The notes below the pieces were generated by a model that was not told the origin of the DNA, did no database searches, and saw only the letters and a list, made by a program, of their open reading frames with translations. A program made the translations under genes and the position numbers. From the NCBI RefSeq assembly GCF_000381925.1, contig NZ_KB907308.1, positions 1,116,001 to 1,180,000 of the forward strand: a DNA stretch of 64,000 nt, written 5' to 3'. Shown piece after piece: positions 51,206-59,338 of the stretch. This stretch comes from Nocardia sp. BMG111209. GTDB lineage: Bacteria > Actinomycetota > Actinomycetes > Mycobacteriales > Mycobacteriaceae. The first letter of the stretch is position 1; each line of letters opens with the position of its first letter.

Positions 51206-53020
51206 TCAGCTTGCGGCGGAACGGAATTCGGCGACCGCGGCGGCCACCACCGCGGTCCGGTCCGCCGGCAGCAACAGTCGCGCCGACACCAGCCGGTCGG
51301 CGGCGGCCGCGGCGGCCGCGACGGCGGTGCGGTAGGCGGCCACGGTCGGGTAGCGCTGCGCCACCGTGGGCCGGCCGGGCGGGAAATCGACCTTGCTGCC
51401 GAGCCTTTCGTACAGCACATCGGGGAGTCCCGGCATCGGCCGGCGCGGATTCCAGCCGGTGTAGGCGGCCACCGGGACCTCGACGGCGGGCAGGCGGATC
51501 CCGGCGATCTCGTTGCCGTCGTCGTCGACCGCGGACACCAGCGCGGGATACGGCTCGCCGAGCCGGGCGGGCCACTGCCCGATGCCCTGATCGGCGCCGG
51601 GCCCCAGATCGAGGTGACGCGGGACGGCCAGCGCGCCCGGATCGGGCCGGTGCACATGCGCGAATCGGCCCAGCACCTCCGCACGCGGCACCGCGGTGCC
51701 GTCCACGACGCGCGGCACCCGGCTGTCCGGCGGGTCGGCCTCGCCGCGCACCCATTGCTCCAGCGCCATCAGCAGGGCGCGCAGCACCGGCGTCATATCC
51801 AGGTCGTGCGGCGGATTCGCGGCGGGGAAGAATGCCTTCACACCACCCATCGGCGGAAAGTGATCGGTCCCGGCGACGAGGTAGTCCCGCACATCCGGAT
51901 CCTCGGGCAGGTCGGCGCCGGTCGCGGCGTCGACGTGGATCAGCGCCGAATCGCCGCGCCAGTATTCGGCGGCCGTGTTGACCTGCACCACCTTCGGGAC
52001 CCCGCCCAGGGCCCGCTGGCGGGCCAGCAGGCCCGCGGTGTCGAACGGTGGCAGCGTGCCGAAACCGTCGACCCCGGTCACCGACGGCTGTGCGTACCGG
52101 TGGTCGAACTCGCCACGGTGGGCGCCGGCCCGATCGATGTGCACGCCGTCGAAGACCCGCCGCCCGGACTCGTCGAGATTCATTCCGTCCCACAGGAATT
52201 GCCGCAGGAAGCGGCCGGATTGCGAGATGCCGTAGGCGAAGGTGTGCTCGAAGCCGGTGCGCAGGTGGGAGACCAGATCCCGGACCGCCAGCAGGCCGCA
52301 GCCGGCGATCGGGGCCCGGGAGGTCCGGAACACCAGCCGATACCAGTGGAAGGGTCGGAAGCCGCCGGTCAGCGCGATATGCGTGGGGTCGGTGAAATAC
52401 CAATCGCCACGCGGGATCTCGACCGCCTCGGCATCCGGCGCGGTGCGCACGGTCAGCACCGCCGCCGGGTCGGTGAGGTCGGCGGTCGGATATTCGGTGA
52501 ACGAGAACAGCGCGCCGAGACCGGCCATGGCATCGGCGAGCGGATGTTCCTTCTCCGCGATGTCGGCACGCCATTCGACACGCATCCAGCCGGGTTCGAC
52601 CGCCGCCTCCGGCGCGGTCAGGCCGAGTTGTCCCGGCCCGCGGCGCACATCCCACTGCCAGCCGCACCACGCGACGGTCCAGCCGCGGTCCAGCAGGAAT
52701 CCGTCACCGGGCGGGACGTTCTCGAGATTCGTGTAGTCCGGGGTGCCGCCCATACTCAGTGGCAGGCCGCCGAGCATGCCGCGATTGGGTACCAGCAGCA
52801 ACAGGTTCCGGCTGCCGGCGCCGACCGGGCGCACCATCCGCAGATCGGCCTCGAATCGCACCGCTCCGTCGCCGTCGCGCGGCGCGAGGGCGAGATCGGT
52901 GATCCGCGCGTTCGCCGGATGCGCGGGGTCGACGGCGAAGGCGACCGTGCCCCGGACCGATTCGTAGCGGGGGTCGACATACGGTTCGACCGTCTCGATC
53001 CGGACGGCTTCGACGGCCAT
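51206..53020 (-). CDS. Large alpha/beta-hydrolase-domain protein
   Basis: A 604-residue protein of the alpha/beta-hydrolase-domain family (Abhydrolase_10 type). The nucleophile elbow is GISQSGRFLRQFLWDGMN (Ser at about 267), and conserved segments GWTVAWCGWQWDVRRGPGQ and FHWYRLVFRTS lie before it. There is no signal peptide. It is probably an esterase of unknown substrate. It stands alone, with a very strong terminator structure of the neighbouring gene to its right. Confidence 0.85.
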   Translation of the reverse strand: MAVEAVRIETVEPYVDPRYESVRGTVAFAVDPAHPANARITDLALAPRDGDGAVRFEADLRMVRPVGAGSRNLLLLVPNRGMLGGLPLSMGGTPDYTNLENVPPGDGFLLDRGWTVAWCGWQWDVRRGPGQLGLTAPEAAVEPGWMRVEWRADIAEKEHPLADAMAGLGALFSFTEYPTADLTDPAAVLTVRTAPDAEAVEIPRGDWYFTDPTHIALTGGFRPFHWYRLVFRTSRAPIAGCGLLAVRDLVSHLRTGFEHTFAYGISQSGRFLRQFLWDGMNLDESGRRVFDGVHIDRAGAHRGEFDHRYAQPSVTGVDGFGTLPPFDTAGLLARQRALGGVPKVVQVNTAAEYWRGDSALIHVDAATGADLPEDPDVRDYLVAGTDHFPPMGGVKAFFPAANPPHDLDMTPVLRALLMALEQWVRGEADPPDSRVPRVVDGTAVPRAEVLGRFAHVHRPDPGALAVPRHLDLGPGADQGIGQWPARLGEPYPALVSAVDDDGNEIAGIRLPAVEVPVAAYTGWNPRRPMPGLPDVLYERLGSKVDFPPGRPTVAQRYPTVAAYRTAVAAAAAAADRLVSARLLLPADRTAVVAAAVAEFRSAAS

Positions 53021-53062
53021 GCGCGCTCCTCGGGGTTGGGTGACCGGCCCCGAATACGGTAC

Positions 53063-53091
53063 GCGCGGCGATCCGTATCGGATCGCCGCGC
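53063..53091. terminator. Perfect 13-bp hairpin with three-base loop
   Basis: GCGCGGCGATCCG (53063-53075) and CGGATCGCCGCGC (53079-53091) are perfect complements around TAT. It lies directly after the stop of the small secreted protein gene on the minus strand and is almost certainly its terminator. There is no T-tract. Confidence 0.75.
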
Positions 53092-53123
53092 CGGTCGTAG
53101 GCCCGCCTCGTCAGCGGGAACGG

Positions 53124-53390
53124 TCACCACGCATGGCAGCGGCCGTCGTCGTGCCCCCAGCCGTCGTGCTCGTCGTCGTGCCAGCGGCCGTGCCGGTCGC
53201 AGTGCCAGTCGTTGTGGAACGGATCCGCCGGATCGGCCCAGCCGGGCCGGTTGAATCCACCCCAGTCCGGACCCGGCTGCTGGTGTGCCCATCCGGGTAC
53301 GTCGGCCAGCGCGGAGCCGACCATCGGCCCGGCAACGAGCGCACCCGACGCAGCGGCCACGAACAATGTACCGATCAGTTTTCGTTTCAC
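53124..53390 (-). CDS. Small secreted His/Asp/Trp-rich protein, copy A
   Basis: An 88-residue exported protein with a signal peptide of about 29 residues (cleavage after SALA). The mature part is about 60 residues, rich in Trp, His and Asp, with a paralogous neighbour. The common block NDWHCDRHGRWH and the end GRCHAW contain two Cys, probably one disulfide or a metal site. GTG start, AAAGGG upstream. It resembles its paralogue at 53582-53875 and the third His-rich protein at 61902. The role may be metal binding at the cell surface; that is inference. Confidence 0.8.
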   Translation of the reverse strand: MKRKLIGTLFVAAASGALVAGPMVGSALADVPGWAHQQPGPDWGGFNRPGWADPADPFHNDWHCDRHGRWHDDEHDGWGHDDGRCHAW

Positions 53391-53531
53391 GTCGAAATCC
53401 CTTTCTTTCTTCCGGGAATCGCGGGGACCTGAATCAGTACAGTGCAGCGGCGGCGAAACCTCCAGGAAAAACAGCAAACCGTAAGCATTCTCTGCCCCCG
53501 TACACAGCCCGTCACATACGCCGAATACGGG

Positions 53532-53558
53532 TGCGGCGCCACCGGGAAGGTGGCGCCG
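53532..53558. terminator. Perfect 11-bp hairpin between the paralogues
   Basis: GCGGCGCCACC (53532-53542) and GGTGGCGCCGC (53548-53558) form a perfect stem with the loop GGGAA. It lies 23 bases beyond the stop of copy B and before copy A, so it ends the copy B transcript. Confidence 0.75.
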
Positions 53559-53581
53559 CGAGCGCATCGATCAGGGATGCG

Positions 53582-53875
53582 TCACCAGGCGTGGCAACGC
53601 CCGAAATCGTCATGGCCCCAACGGTCGTGCTCGTCCTCGTGCCAGCGGCCGTGCCGGTCGCAGTGCCAGTCGTTGCGGAACGGATCCCGCGGGTCGAACC
53701 AGCCCGGTCGCTCGAATCCGCCCCAGCCGTCGTGGTCACGATCGTGGTCCCACGGCTGCTGGTGCGCGATGCCCGGCAGGTCGGCCGGCGATGCCGAGGC
53801 CGCCCCGATCGCGGGCACCATCATCATGCTCGCGGCCGCGCCGATGAACAGAGTGGCAAGCAATTTCGATTTCAC
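53582..53875 (-). CDS. Small secreted His/Asp/Trp-rich protein, copy B
   Basis: A 97-residue exported protein and paralogue of copy A. The signal peptide covers about 30 residues (ending ASAS). The mature part again has the block NDWHCDRHGRWH and the end GRCHAW with the same two Cys, but an acidic insertion DHDRDHDGWG follows the N-terminus. GTG start with AGAGG upstream. The two copies are separated by a terminator, so each has its own promoter. Confidence 0.8.
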   Translation of the reverse strand: MKSKLLATLFIGAAASMMMVPAIGAASASPADLPGIAHQQPWDHDRDHDGWGGFERPGWFDPRDPFRNDWHCDRHGRWHEDEHDRWGHDDFGRCHAW

Positions 53876-54058
53876 AACTAATACCTCTTCCGGTTGTCGC
53901 CGGTCATAGGGACCGCTAACATTGCACGCCATTCCTCTCGACATCGCAATGCATTCCGCAGATCCCCAGCGAACTCACAACCGATTCCAAGCGGATCGTG
54001 ATATCCGTGTCGAATTCCCGCAACCCGCCGTGCACCCGGATGCCGCCCGCCTCGTTCA

Positions 54059-54081
54059 AGCACTTGATTTAATCACTTGAT
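54059..54081 (+). promoter_or_regulatory. Two ATCA-N2-TGAT boxes before the acyl-CoA operon
   Basis: AGCACTTGAT (54059-54068) and ATCACTTGAT (54072-54081) lie 13 bases apart, 35 bases before the first gene of the operon. The same paired boxes with the same 13-base step occur in the promoter of the TetR gene at 61649-61671. Confidence 0.65.
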
Positions 54082-54115
54082 TGAGGCAGACTCCGGGCTC
54101 GGAGGAAGGAGCGCG

Positions 54116-54574
54116 ATGGCCGACGACGACGGAGCCGAGAGCCTGTGCGCGGGATACGAGATCGCGTTCCCGTTCGAGCGGACCGTGGGGACGGTGGTCG
54201 GCACCTTCCTGGGTGGCCTGCGGGACCGGCGACTGCTCGGGGTGCGGACCCGGCGCGGCACGATCCTGTGTCCCCCGGCGGAATTCGACCCGGTCACCGG
54301 CGAATCACTGGACGAGCTGGTCGATCTGGAGCCATACGGCAGTGTCGAGGCGTGGACGTGGGTGCCGCACCGCGACGGTGATCCGGTGGACCACGATTTC
54401 GCCTGGGCACTGGTCGCCGTCGACGGCGCCGAGGGCAGCTTCTTCCGCGCGGTCGACACCGGCGGCGATCCGGACCGGGTGCGGCACGGGTTGCGGGTCC
54501 GGGCCCGCTGGGCCGACGAGCCGCGCGGCGAACTACGCGACCTGGTGTGCTTCGAACCGCTGGAGGAATCGTGA
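54116..54574 (+). CDS. DUF35 OB-fold protein without zinc ribbon
   Basis: A 152-residue OB-fold protein of the DUF35 family, subunits that sit beside thiolase-fold enzymes. The ATG at 54116 has GGAGGAAGGA directly upstream. The OB fold (about 60-145) is recognisable (LGVRTRRGTILCPPAEF, SVEAWTWVP), but the zinc-ribbon Cys set is gone; only one Cys remains. It is the first gene of the operon, and its stop overlaps the next GTG. In steroid side-chain degradation a DUF35 protein (ChsH2) supports the aldolase Ltp2; the parallel is inference. Confidence 0.8.
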   Translation: MADDDGAESLCAGYEIAFPFERTVGTVVGTFLGGLRDRRLLGVRTRRGTILCPPAEFDPVTGESLDELVDLEPYGSVEAWTWVPHRDGDPVDHDFAWALVAVDGAEGSFFRAVDTGGDPDRVRHGLRVRARWADEPRGELRDLVCFEPLEES

Positions 54575-55059
54575 ATCGTCCACTGCCGGAAGCAGTCACG
54601 GTGATGCCCACCCCGCTGCGGATGCGGTACACGTTCGTCGCCGGGGCCGGCCGGTCCGGCTTCCTGCGCGGGCTCGCGCAGCGGCGGCTGCTCGCGCGGG
54701 CGTGCCCGTCGTGTCACCGGGTCTACCTGCCGGCGCCCGAATTCTGCGCGCGGTGCCTGGTCGAACTCGGCGCCACCACCGAACTCGACGGGCGCGGAAC
54801 GGTTTCCACCTTCTGTGTGGTGAGCTTCCCGTTTCCCGGGCAGGAGATCGATCCGCCGTACGTGGTGGCGCACATCCGGCCGCACGGGGCCGACACCCGG
54901 CTGATGCATCTGATCCGCGAGGTCGACGTGGCGGATGTGCACATCGGCATGGAGGTGGAACCGGTCTGGACCGACGGCGATCCGGCGCCGTCGTGGACCA
55001 GCATCCGGCACTATCGGCCGGTGCCGCAGCACGATTCGGCCGGAGCCGGCGATGCGTGA
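54571..55059 (+). CDS. DUF35 zinc-ribbon OB-fold protein
   Basis: A 162-residue DUF35 protein. The rubredoxin-like ribbon has four Cys at 45, 48, 59 and 62 (CPSCHRVYLPAPEFCARC), then an OB fold. Proteins like this bind to thiolase-like partners and may hold the acyl-CoA. The GTG overlaps the previous stop as GTGA, and its stop overlaps the start of the thiolase-like gene. It is the zinc-carrying partner to the zinc-less copy upstream. Confidence 0.88.
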   Translation: MNRPLPEAVTVMPTPLRMRYTFVAGAGRSGFLRGLAQRRLLARACPSCHRVYLPAPEFCARCLVELGATTELDGRGTVSTFCVVSFPFPGQEIDPPYVVAHIRPHGADTRLMHLIREVDVADVHIGMEVEPVWTDGDPAPSWTSIRHYRPVPQHDSAGAGDA

Positions 55060-56131
55060 GGTGGCCGTCGTCGGCGACGCCCAGTCGGTCTGCGCGGCCG
55101 CGAACCGGCGCGACGATATGGCGGGCATCCTGCTGCCGGTGATCCGGGCGGCGCTCGCCGGACTCGGATTGGAGCGTGGCCGTATCGATTTCGTGTGCTC
55201 TGGTAGTCACGACTTCCACGAGGGCCGCACCTTCGCGTACATCGAATCGCTGGACGCGGTGGGCGCATGGCCGCCGATCTCCGAATCGCACGTGGAGATG
55301 GACGCCGCCTGGGCCTTCCACGAGGCGTGGACGTGGCTGCAACTGGGCCACGGCGATATCGCGCTGGTGTACGGAATCGGCCGCGGCTCACTGCCGGCGG
55401 ATCTCGACGAGGTCGTCCCCACGCAGCTGGACCCCTACTATCTGACGCCGCTGCGACCACATCGGGACGCGATCGCCGGAATTCAGGCCGACGCGCTGAT
55501 CCGCGCCGGTGTGACCACCGAACGCGAGATGGCCCGCATCGTCGCCCGCAGCCTCGCCGCCGCGCGGTCGAATCCGTACGCCCAGGTGTCGGGCGCCGTC
55601 GCGGCCGATACCCTGCTCGCCGCCCCGTATGTGGCCAGTCCGCTACGCGCCCACGACATCTCACCGATCGGCGATGCCGCGGCGGTGGTGGTGCTGGCGG
55701 CCGGTGACGCCGCCCGGGACCTCACCGACCGGCCCGCCTGGGTCCGCGGGATCGACCACCGGATGGACACCCACTATCCGGGTTCGCGCGACCTGACCCG
55801 GGCGCCGTCGGCGCGGCTGGCCGCCGAGAAGGCCGCGGCCACCGCCGGTTTCGCGGCGGCCGCGGTCGACGTCGCCGAACTGCACGTGGAGTATTCGGCG
55901 CAGGAACCCCTGCTGGTCCGCGAATTCGGCCTCACCGGGACGACCGTCGTCAACCCCTCGGGCGGCCCGCTGGCCGGACGGCCCGCCACCGCGACCGGAC
56001 TGCTGCGCATCGCCGAGGCGGCCGCCGCGATCCGCACCGGCCGGGCCGGCCGCGCGCTGGCGCATGCGACCAACGGCCAAGCGCTGCAGCAGAACCTGGT
56101 GTGCCTGCTGGAAGGAGATCGTCGTGGGTGA
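55052..56131 (+). CDS. Thiolase-fold protein without nucleophilic Cys (first)
   Basis: A 359-residue member of the thiolase fold, lipid-transfer-protein type. At the place of the nucleophilic Cys is ESHVEMDAAWAF (Val81), and the second site reads VNPSGGPLAGRP instead of the usual GGxxxGHP. The usual HDCF is ELHVEYSAQE. Claisen chemistry through a Cys is therefore not possible. Such proteins (Ltp2-like) act as retro-aldol lyases in steroid side-chain degradation with a DUF35 partner. Here two DUF35 genes precede it. The start overlaps the DUF35 stop by eight bases. Confidence 0.85.
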   Translation: MREVAVVGDAQSVCAAANRRDDMAGILLPVIRAALAGLGLERGRIDFVCSGSHDFHEGRTFAYIESLDAVGAWPPISESHVEMDAAWAFHEAWTWLQLGHGDIALVYGIGRGSLPADLDEVVPTQLDPYYLTPLRPHRDAIAGIQADALIRAGVTTEREMARIVARSLAAARSNPYAQVSGAVAADTLLAAPYVASPLRAHDISPIGDAAAVVVLAAGDAARDLTDRPAWVRGIDHRMDTHYPGSRDLTRAPSARLAAEKAAATAGFAAAAVDVAELHVEYSAQEPLLVREFGLTGTTVVNPSGGPLAGRPATATGLLRIAEAAAAIRTGRAGRALAHATNGQALQQNLVCLLEGDRRG

Positions 56132-57284
56132 ACCGGTCGCGGTGATCGGCGTCGGTCAGGGCAAGCAGGCCAAGCGCCGCGAGGTGACGATCGGCGCGCT
56201 GGTCCGGGAGGCCGTCGCCGCCGCCCTCGAGGATGCCGAACTCGGGCTCGGCGAGGTCGACGCGGTGGTGCTGTCGAAGACGCCGGATCTGTTCGATGGC
56301 GTGATGAATCCGGAACTGTATCTCGCGGATGCGCTGGGCGCGTGCGGTTTACCGGTGACCCGGGTGTTCACCGGCGGCAGCGTCGGCGGGCACGCGGCCA
56401 TCTACGGCGCGCACCTGATCCAGGCGGGCCTTGCCCGGCGGGTACTGGTGGCGGCGTATTCCAAGGAATCCGAGGGCAATTTCACCTGGGCGCTGTCGCG
56501 GCCGCTGCCGTTCAGTGCGAAGCTCGGCGCCGGGGCCGGTGGTCATTTCGCGCCGGTGATCCGGGAGTACATCCGCCGCGCGCAGGCCCCCGAGCACATC
56601 GGCTGGCAGGTCGCCGTCAACCACCGGCGCAACGCGCTGCGAAATCCGTACGCGCACATCCACATGCCGGACATCACCGTCGAGAAGGTCCGGGACTCAC
56701 CGATGTTGTGGGATCCGATCCGCTATCTGGAATCGTGCCCGTCCTCCGACGGCGCCGCGGCGATCGTGCTGACCGGCGGGGACGACATCGGCGCGCCGGC
56801 CCGGCCGCCGGCCTGGATCCACGGCATGTCCTGGCGCACGGAGACCGGTCATTTCGCGGGCCGCGACGAGGTGAATCCGCGCGCCGGCGCCGAATGCGCG
56901 GCCGACGCGTACCGGCAGGCCGGTATCACCGATCCGGCCGGCGAGATCGACCTCGCCGAGTTGTACATCCCCTACAGCTGGTACGAGCCGATGTGGCTGG
57001 AGAACATCGGCCTGGCGCCGCCGCACGAGGGCTGGCGGCTGGTGGACGCGGGCGACACCCGGTTCGAGGGCCGGCTGCCGATCAATCCGTCCGGCGGGGT
57101 GCTGTCCGGGAACCCCACCGGCGCAACGGGTCTCGTGCGCTTCCTGGAGGCGGCGCTCCAGGTGCGCGGGCTGGCCGGCGATCGGCAGGTCCCCGGCGCC
57201 CGGCGGGCGATCGGGCACGCGATGGGTGGCGCCTCGCAGTTCCACGCGCTCTGGGTGGTCGGCGGCGATCGGCCGGACGCATGA
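56124..57284 (+). CDS. Thiolase-fold protein without nucleophilic Cys (second)
   Basis: A 386-residue thiolase-fold protein. The Cys place reads TGGSVGGHAA (Ser86), the second site is NPSGGVLSGNPTG, where His of GHP is Asn, and HDCF is replaced by LYIPYSWYEP. It resembles lipid-transfer/thiolase-like proteins of the Ltp group. The last part RRAIGHAMGGASQFHALWVV is typical. GTG start with GGAAGGAGATC upstream, overlapping the stop of the previous gene. It may form a heteromer with it, which is inference. Confidence 0.88.
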   Translation: MGEPVAVIGVGQGKQAKRREVTIGALVREAVAAALEDAELGLGEVDAVVLSKTPDLFDGVMNPELYLADALGACGLPVTRVFTGGSVGGHAAIYGAHLIQAGLARRVLVAAYSKESEGNFTWALSRPLPFSAKLGAGAGGHFAPVIREYIRRAQAPEHIGWQVAVNHRRNALRNPYAHIHMPDITVEKVRDSPMLWDPIRYLESCPSSDGAAAIVLTGGDDIGAPARPPAWIHGMSWRTETGHFAGRDEVNPRAGAECAADAYRQAGITDPAGEIDLAELYIPYSWYEPMWLENIGLAPPHEGWRLVDAGDTRFEGRLPINPSGGVLSGNPTGATGLVRFLEAALQVRGLAGDRQVPGARRAIGHAMGGASQFHALWVVGGDRPDA

Positions 57285-58066
57285 ACGGCCCGGAACCGGT
57301 GCTGCTGCAGCGATCCGGCGCGATCGCGGTGGTCACCATGAACCGCCCGGAACGTCGCAACGCGCTGAATCTGCCGATGATCGAACTGCTCGCGCGGGCC
57401 TGGCAGGATATCGACGCCGACGACACGATCCGGGTCGCGATTCTCACCGGTGCGGGCGAGAGTTATTGCGTCGGTGGCGATCTCGGCGACGGCTGGATGA
57501 CCGACGGGCAGCGGCGCGCGGATTTCGATCCGGGCGTGCTGGGCCGCGGGCTGCTGCTGACCCGGTCGCTGCGCAAACCGCTGATCGCGGCGGTCAACGG
57601 CGCGTGCCTCGGCGGCGGTCTGGAGATGTTGCAGCAGACCGATATCCGGGTGGCCGACGAGCACGCGGTGTTCGGGCTGCCGGAGGTGCGGCGCGGGCTG
57701 ATCCCGGGCGCCGGGTCGACGGTGCGGCTGAAGCGGCAGATCCCGTACACCAAGGCGATGGAGATGATCCTCACCGGCGAACCGCTCACCGCCCGGGAGG
57801 CCTACGAATTCGGGCTCGTCGGGCATGTGGCGCCGGCCGGCACCGCACTGGCCCGCGCGCACGAGCTCGCCGAGCGGGTCGCCCGCAATTCACCGCTGGC
57901 GGTTCAGCACGCGAAGGCGGCGCTGCTGGCCAGTGGCTGGCTGCCCGACGACGAGGCACGCGCCGTCGAGGCGCGGTTCGTGCGCGAGGTGATCACCTCC
58001 GCCGATGCGCGGGAGGGCCGGAAGGCGTTCGTGGAGAAGCGGGAACCGAGATTCACCGGACAGTAG
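57281..58066 (+). CDS. Enoyl-CoA hydratase/isomerase (crotonase)
   Basis: A 261-residue crotonase. The oxyanion hole is formed by GGDLGDGW and NGACLGGGLEM, and the catalytic Glu region is FGLPEVRRGLIPGAGS. It should add water to or isomerise an enoyl-CoA. The ATG overlaps the previous stop (ATGA). It takes the hydration step that normally precedes a retro-aldol or thiolysis step. Confidence 0.92.
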   Translation: MNGPEPVLLQRSGAIAVVTMNRPERRNALNLPMIELLARAWQDIDADDTIRVAILTGAGESYCVGGDLGDGWMTDGQRRADFDPGVLGRGLLLTRSLRKPLIAAVNGACLGGGLEMLQQTDIRVADEHAVFGLPEVRRGLIPGAGSTVRLKRQIPYTKAMEMILTGEPLTAREAYEFGLVGHVAPAGTALARAHELAERVARNSPLAVQHAKAALLASGWLPDDEARAVEARFVREVITSADAREGRKAFVEKREPRFTGQ

Positions 58067-58109
58067 GCCGCGGGCGGTTCATGCTCGAGGGCAGTGGAGG
58101 AGGCACAGG

Positions 58110-59315
58110 ATGCGACGGGTGTTCGTCGTCGGTGTCGGGATGACACCGTTCGTCAAGAACGGGTCCCGGGAGTGGACCTATCCGGAGATGGTGGGTGCGG
58201 CGGTGGGCGCCGCGCTGAGCGATGCCGGAATCGGCTACGACCGGATCCAGCGCGCCGCAGTGGGTTACGTGTTCCAGCCGTCGGCGGCGGGGCAGCGCAC
58301 CCTGTACGACATCGGCCTGACCGGCATCCCGATCGTCAACGTCAACAACAACTGCGCGACCGGGTCGACCGCCCTGATGCTCGCGCGGGAATGGGTCGGC
58401 GCCGGATCGGCGGAGGTGACCCTGGCCGTCGGCTTCGAGCAGATGACGAAGGAGGCCATGGCCGGATCCGGCGCCGCGCCGAAGGTCACCACCATCGACG
58501 CGCATCTGAAGGCGATGGCCGGGCAGTTCGAATTCGGCACCGCGCCGATGACCACCCAGTTCTTCGGCAATGCCGCGATCGAGCACATGCGCCGCTACGG
58601 CACCACCGCCGAGCAGCTGGCCGCGGTGGCGGTGAAGAACCACCAGCACTCGACCCGAAACCCGTTGGCGCAGTTCCGGGATCCGTACACCCTCGAGCAG
58701 GTGCTCGGCGACCGGCCGGTACACGGCCCGCTGACGCGCTCGCAGTGCTCCCCCATGTCCGACGGCGCCGCCGCCGCGGTGATCGCGAGCGAGGATTTCG
58801 TGGTCGCGCACGGGCTCGAGGCGCAGGCGGTGGAGATCCTGGCCCAGGAGCTGGTCACCGACGACGCCTCCGCCTTCGGCGCCGGGTCGATGATCGACGT
58901 GGTCGGCGCGCCGATGACCCGCGCCGCGGCACGAAAGGTGTTCGACGCCGCGGGAATCGGCGTGGACGACGTCGACGTCATCGAGTTGCACGACTGCTTC
59001 TCGATCAACGAGCTGATCACCTACGAGGCGCTGGGCCTGTGCGCGGCGGGCGAATCCGGCGCACTGGTGGAATCCGGGGCCACCGGTTACGGCGGCCGCT
59101 GGGTGGTGAATCCGTCCGGCGGGCTGATCTCCAAGGGGCATCCGCTCGGCGCCACCGGCCTCGCGCAGGCGGCGGAGCTGTCCTGGCAGCTGCGCGGGCT
59201 GGCCCGCGACCGGCAGGTGCCGGGTGCGCGAATCGGCCTGGCACACAACCTCGGACTCGGCGGCGCCTGCATGGTCACCGCCTACGCCGCGCCCGCCGGC
59301 GCGGCACAGAACTGA
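58110..59315 (+). CDS. SCP2-type thiolase with intact catalytic Cys
   Basis: A 401-residue thiolase of the SCP2/lipid-transfer group. The nucleophile is Cys82 (VNNNCATGS), the His/Cys pair is ELHDCFSINE and the C-terminal GGLISKGHPLGATG is complete, so it can perform thiolysis. In contrast to the two thiolase-fold genes before it, it is a normal enzyme. It starts 43 bases after the crotonase with AGTGGAGGAGG upstream. Confidence 0.93.
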   Translation: MRRVFVVGVGMTPFVKNGSREWTYPEMVGAAVGAALSDAGIGYDRIQRAAVGYVFQPSAAGQRTLYDIGLTGIPIVNVNNNCATGSTALMLAREWVGAGSAEVTLAVGFEQMTKEAMAGSGAAPKVTTIDAHLKAMAGQFEFGTAPMTTQFFGNAAIEHMRRYGTTAEQLAAVAVKNHQHSTRNPLAQFRDPYTLEQVLGDRPVHGPLTRSQCSPMSDGAAAAVIASEDFVVAHGLEAQAVEILAQELVTDDASAFGAGSMIDVVGAPMTRAAARKVFDAAGIGVDDVDVIELHDCFSINELITYEALGLCAAGESGALVESGATGYGGRWVVNPSGGLISKGHPLGATGLAQAAELSWQLRGLARDRQVPGARIGLAHNLGLGGACMVTAYAAPAGAAQN

Positions 59316-59338
59316 CGGCAACCGATCGGAGCCCCCTC

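Noticed and set aside
58110..59315. A third Cys-less thiolase
   Set aside because: Cys82, HDCF and GHP are all present, so it is a normal thiolase.
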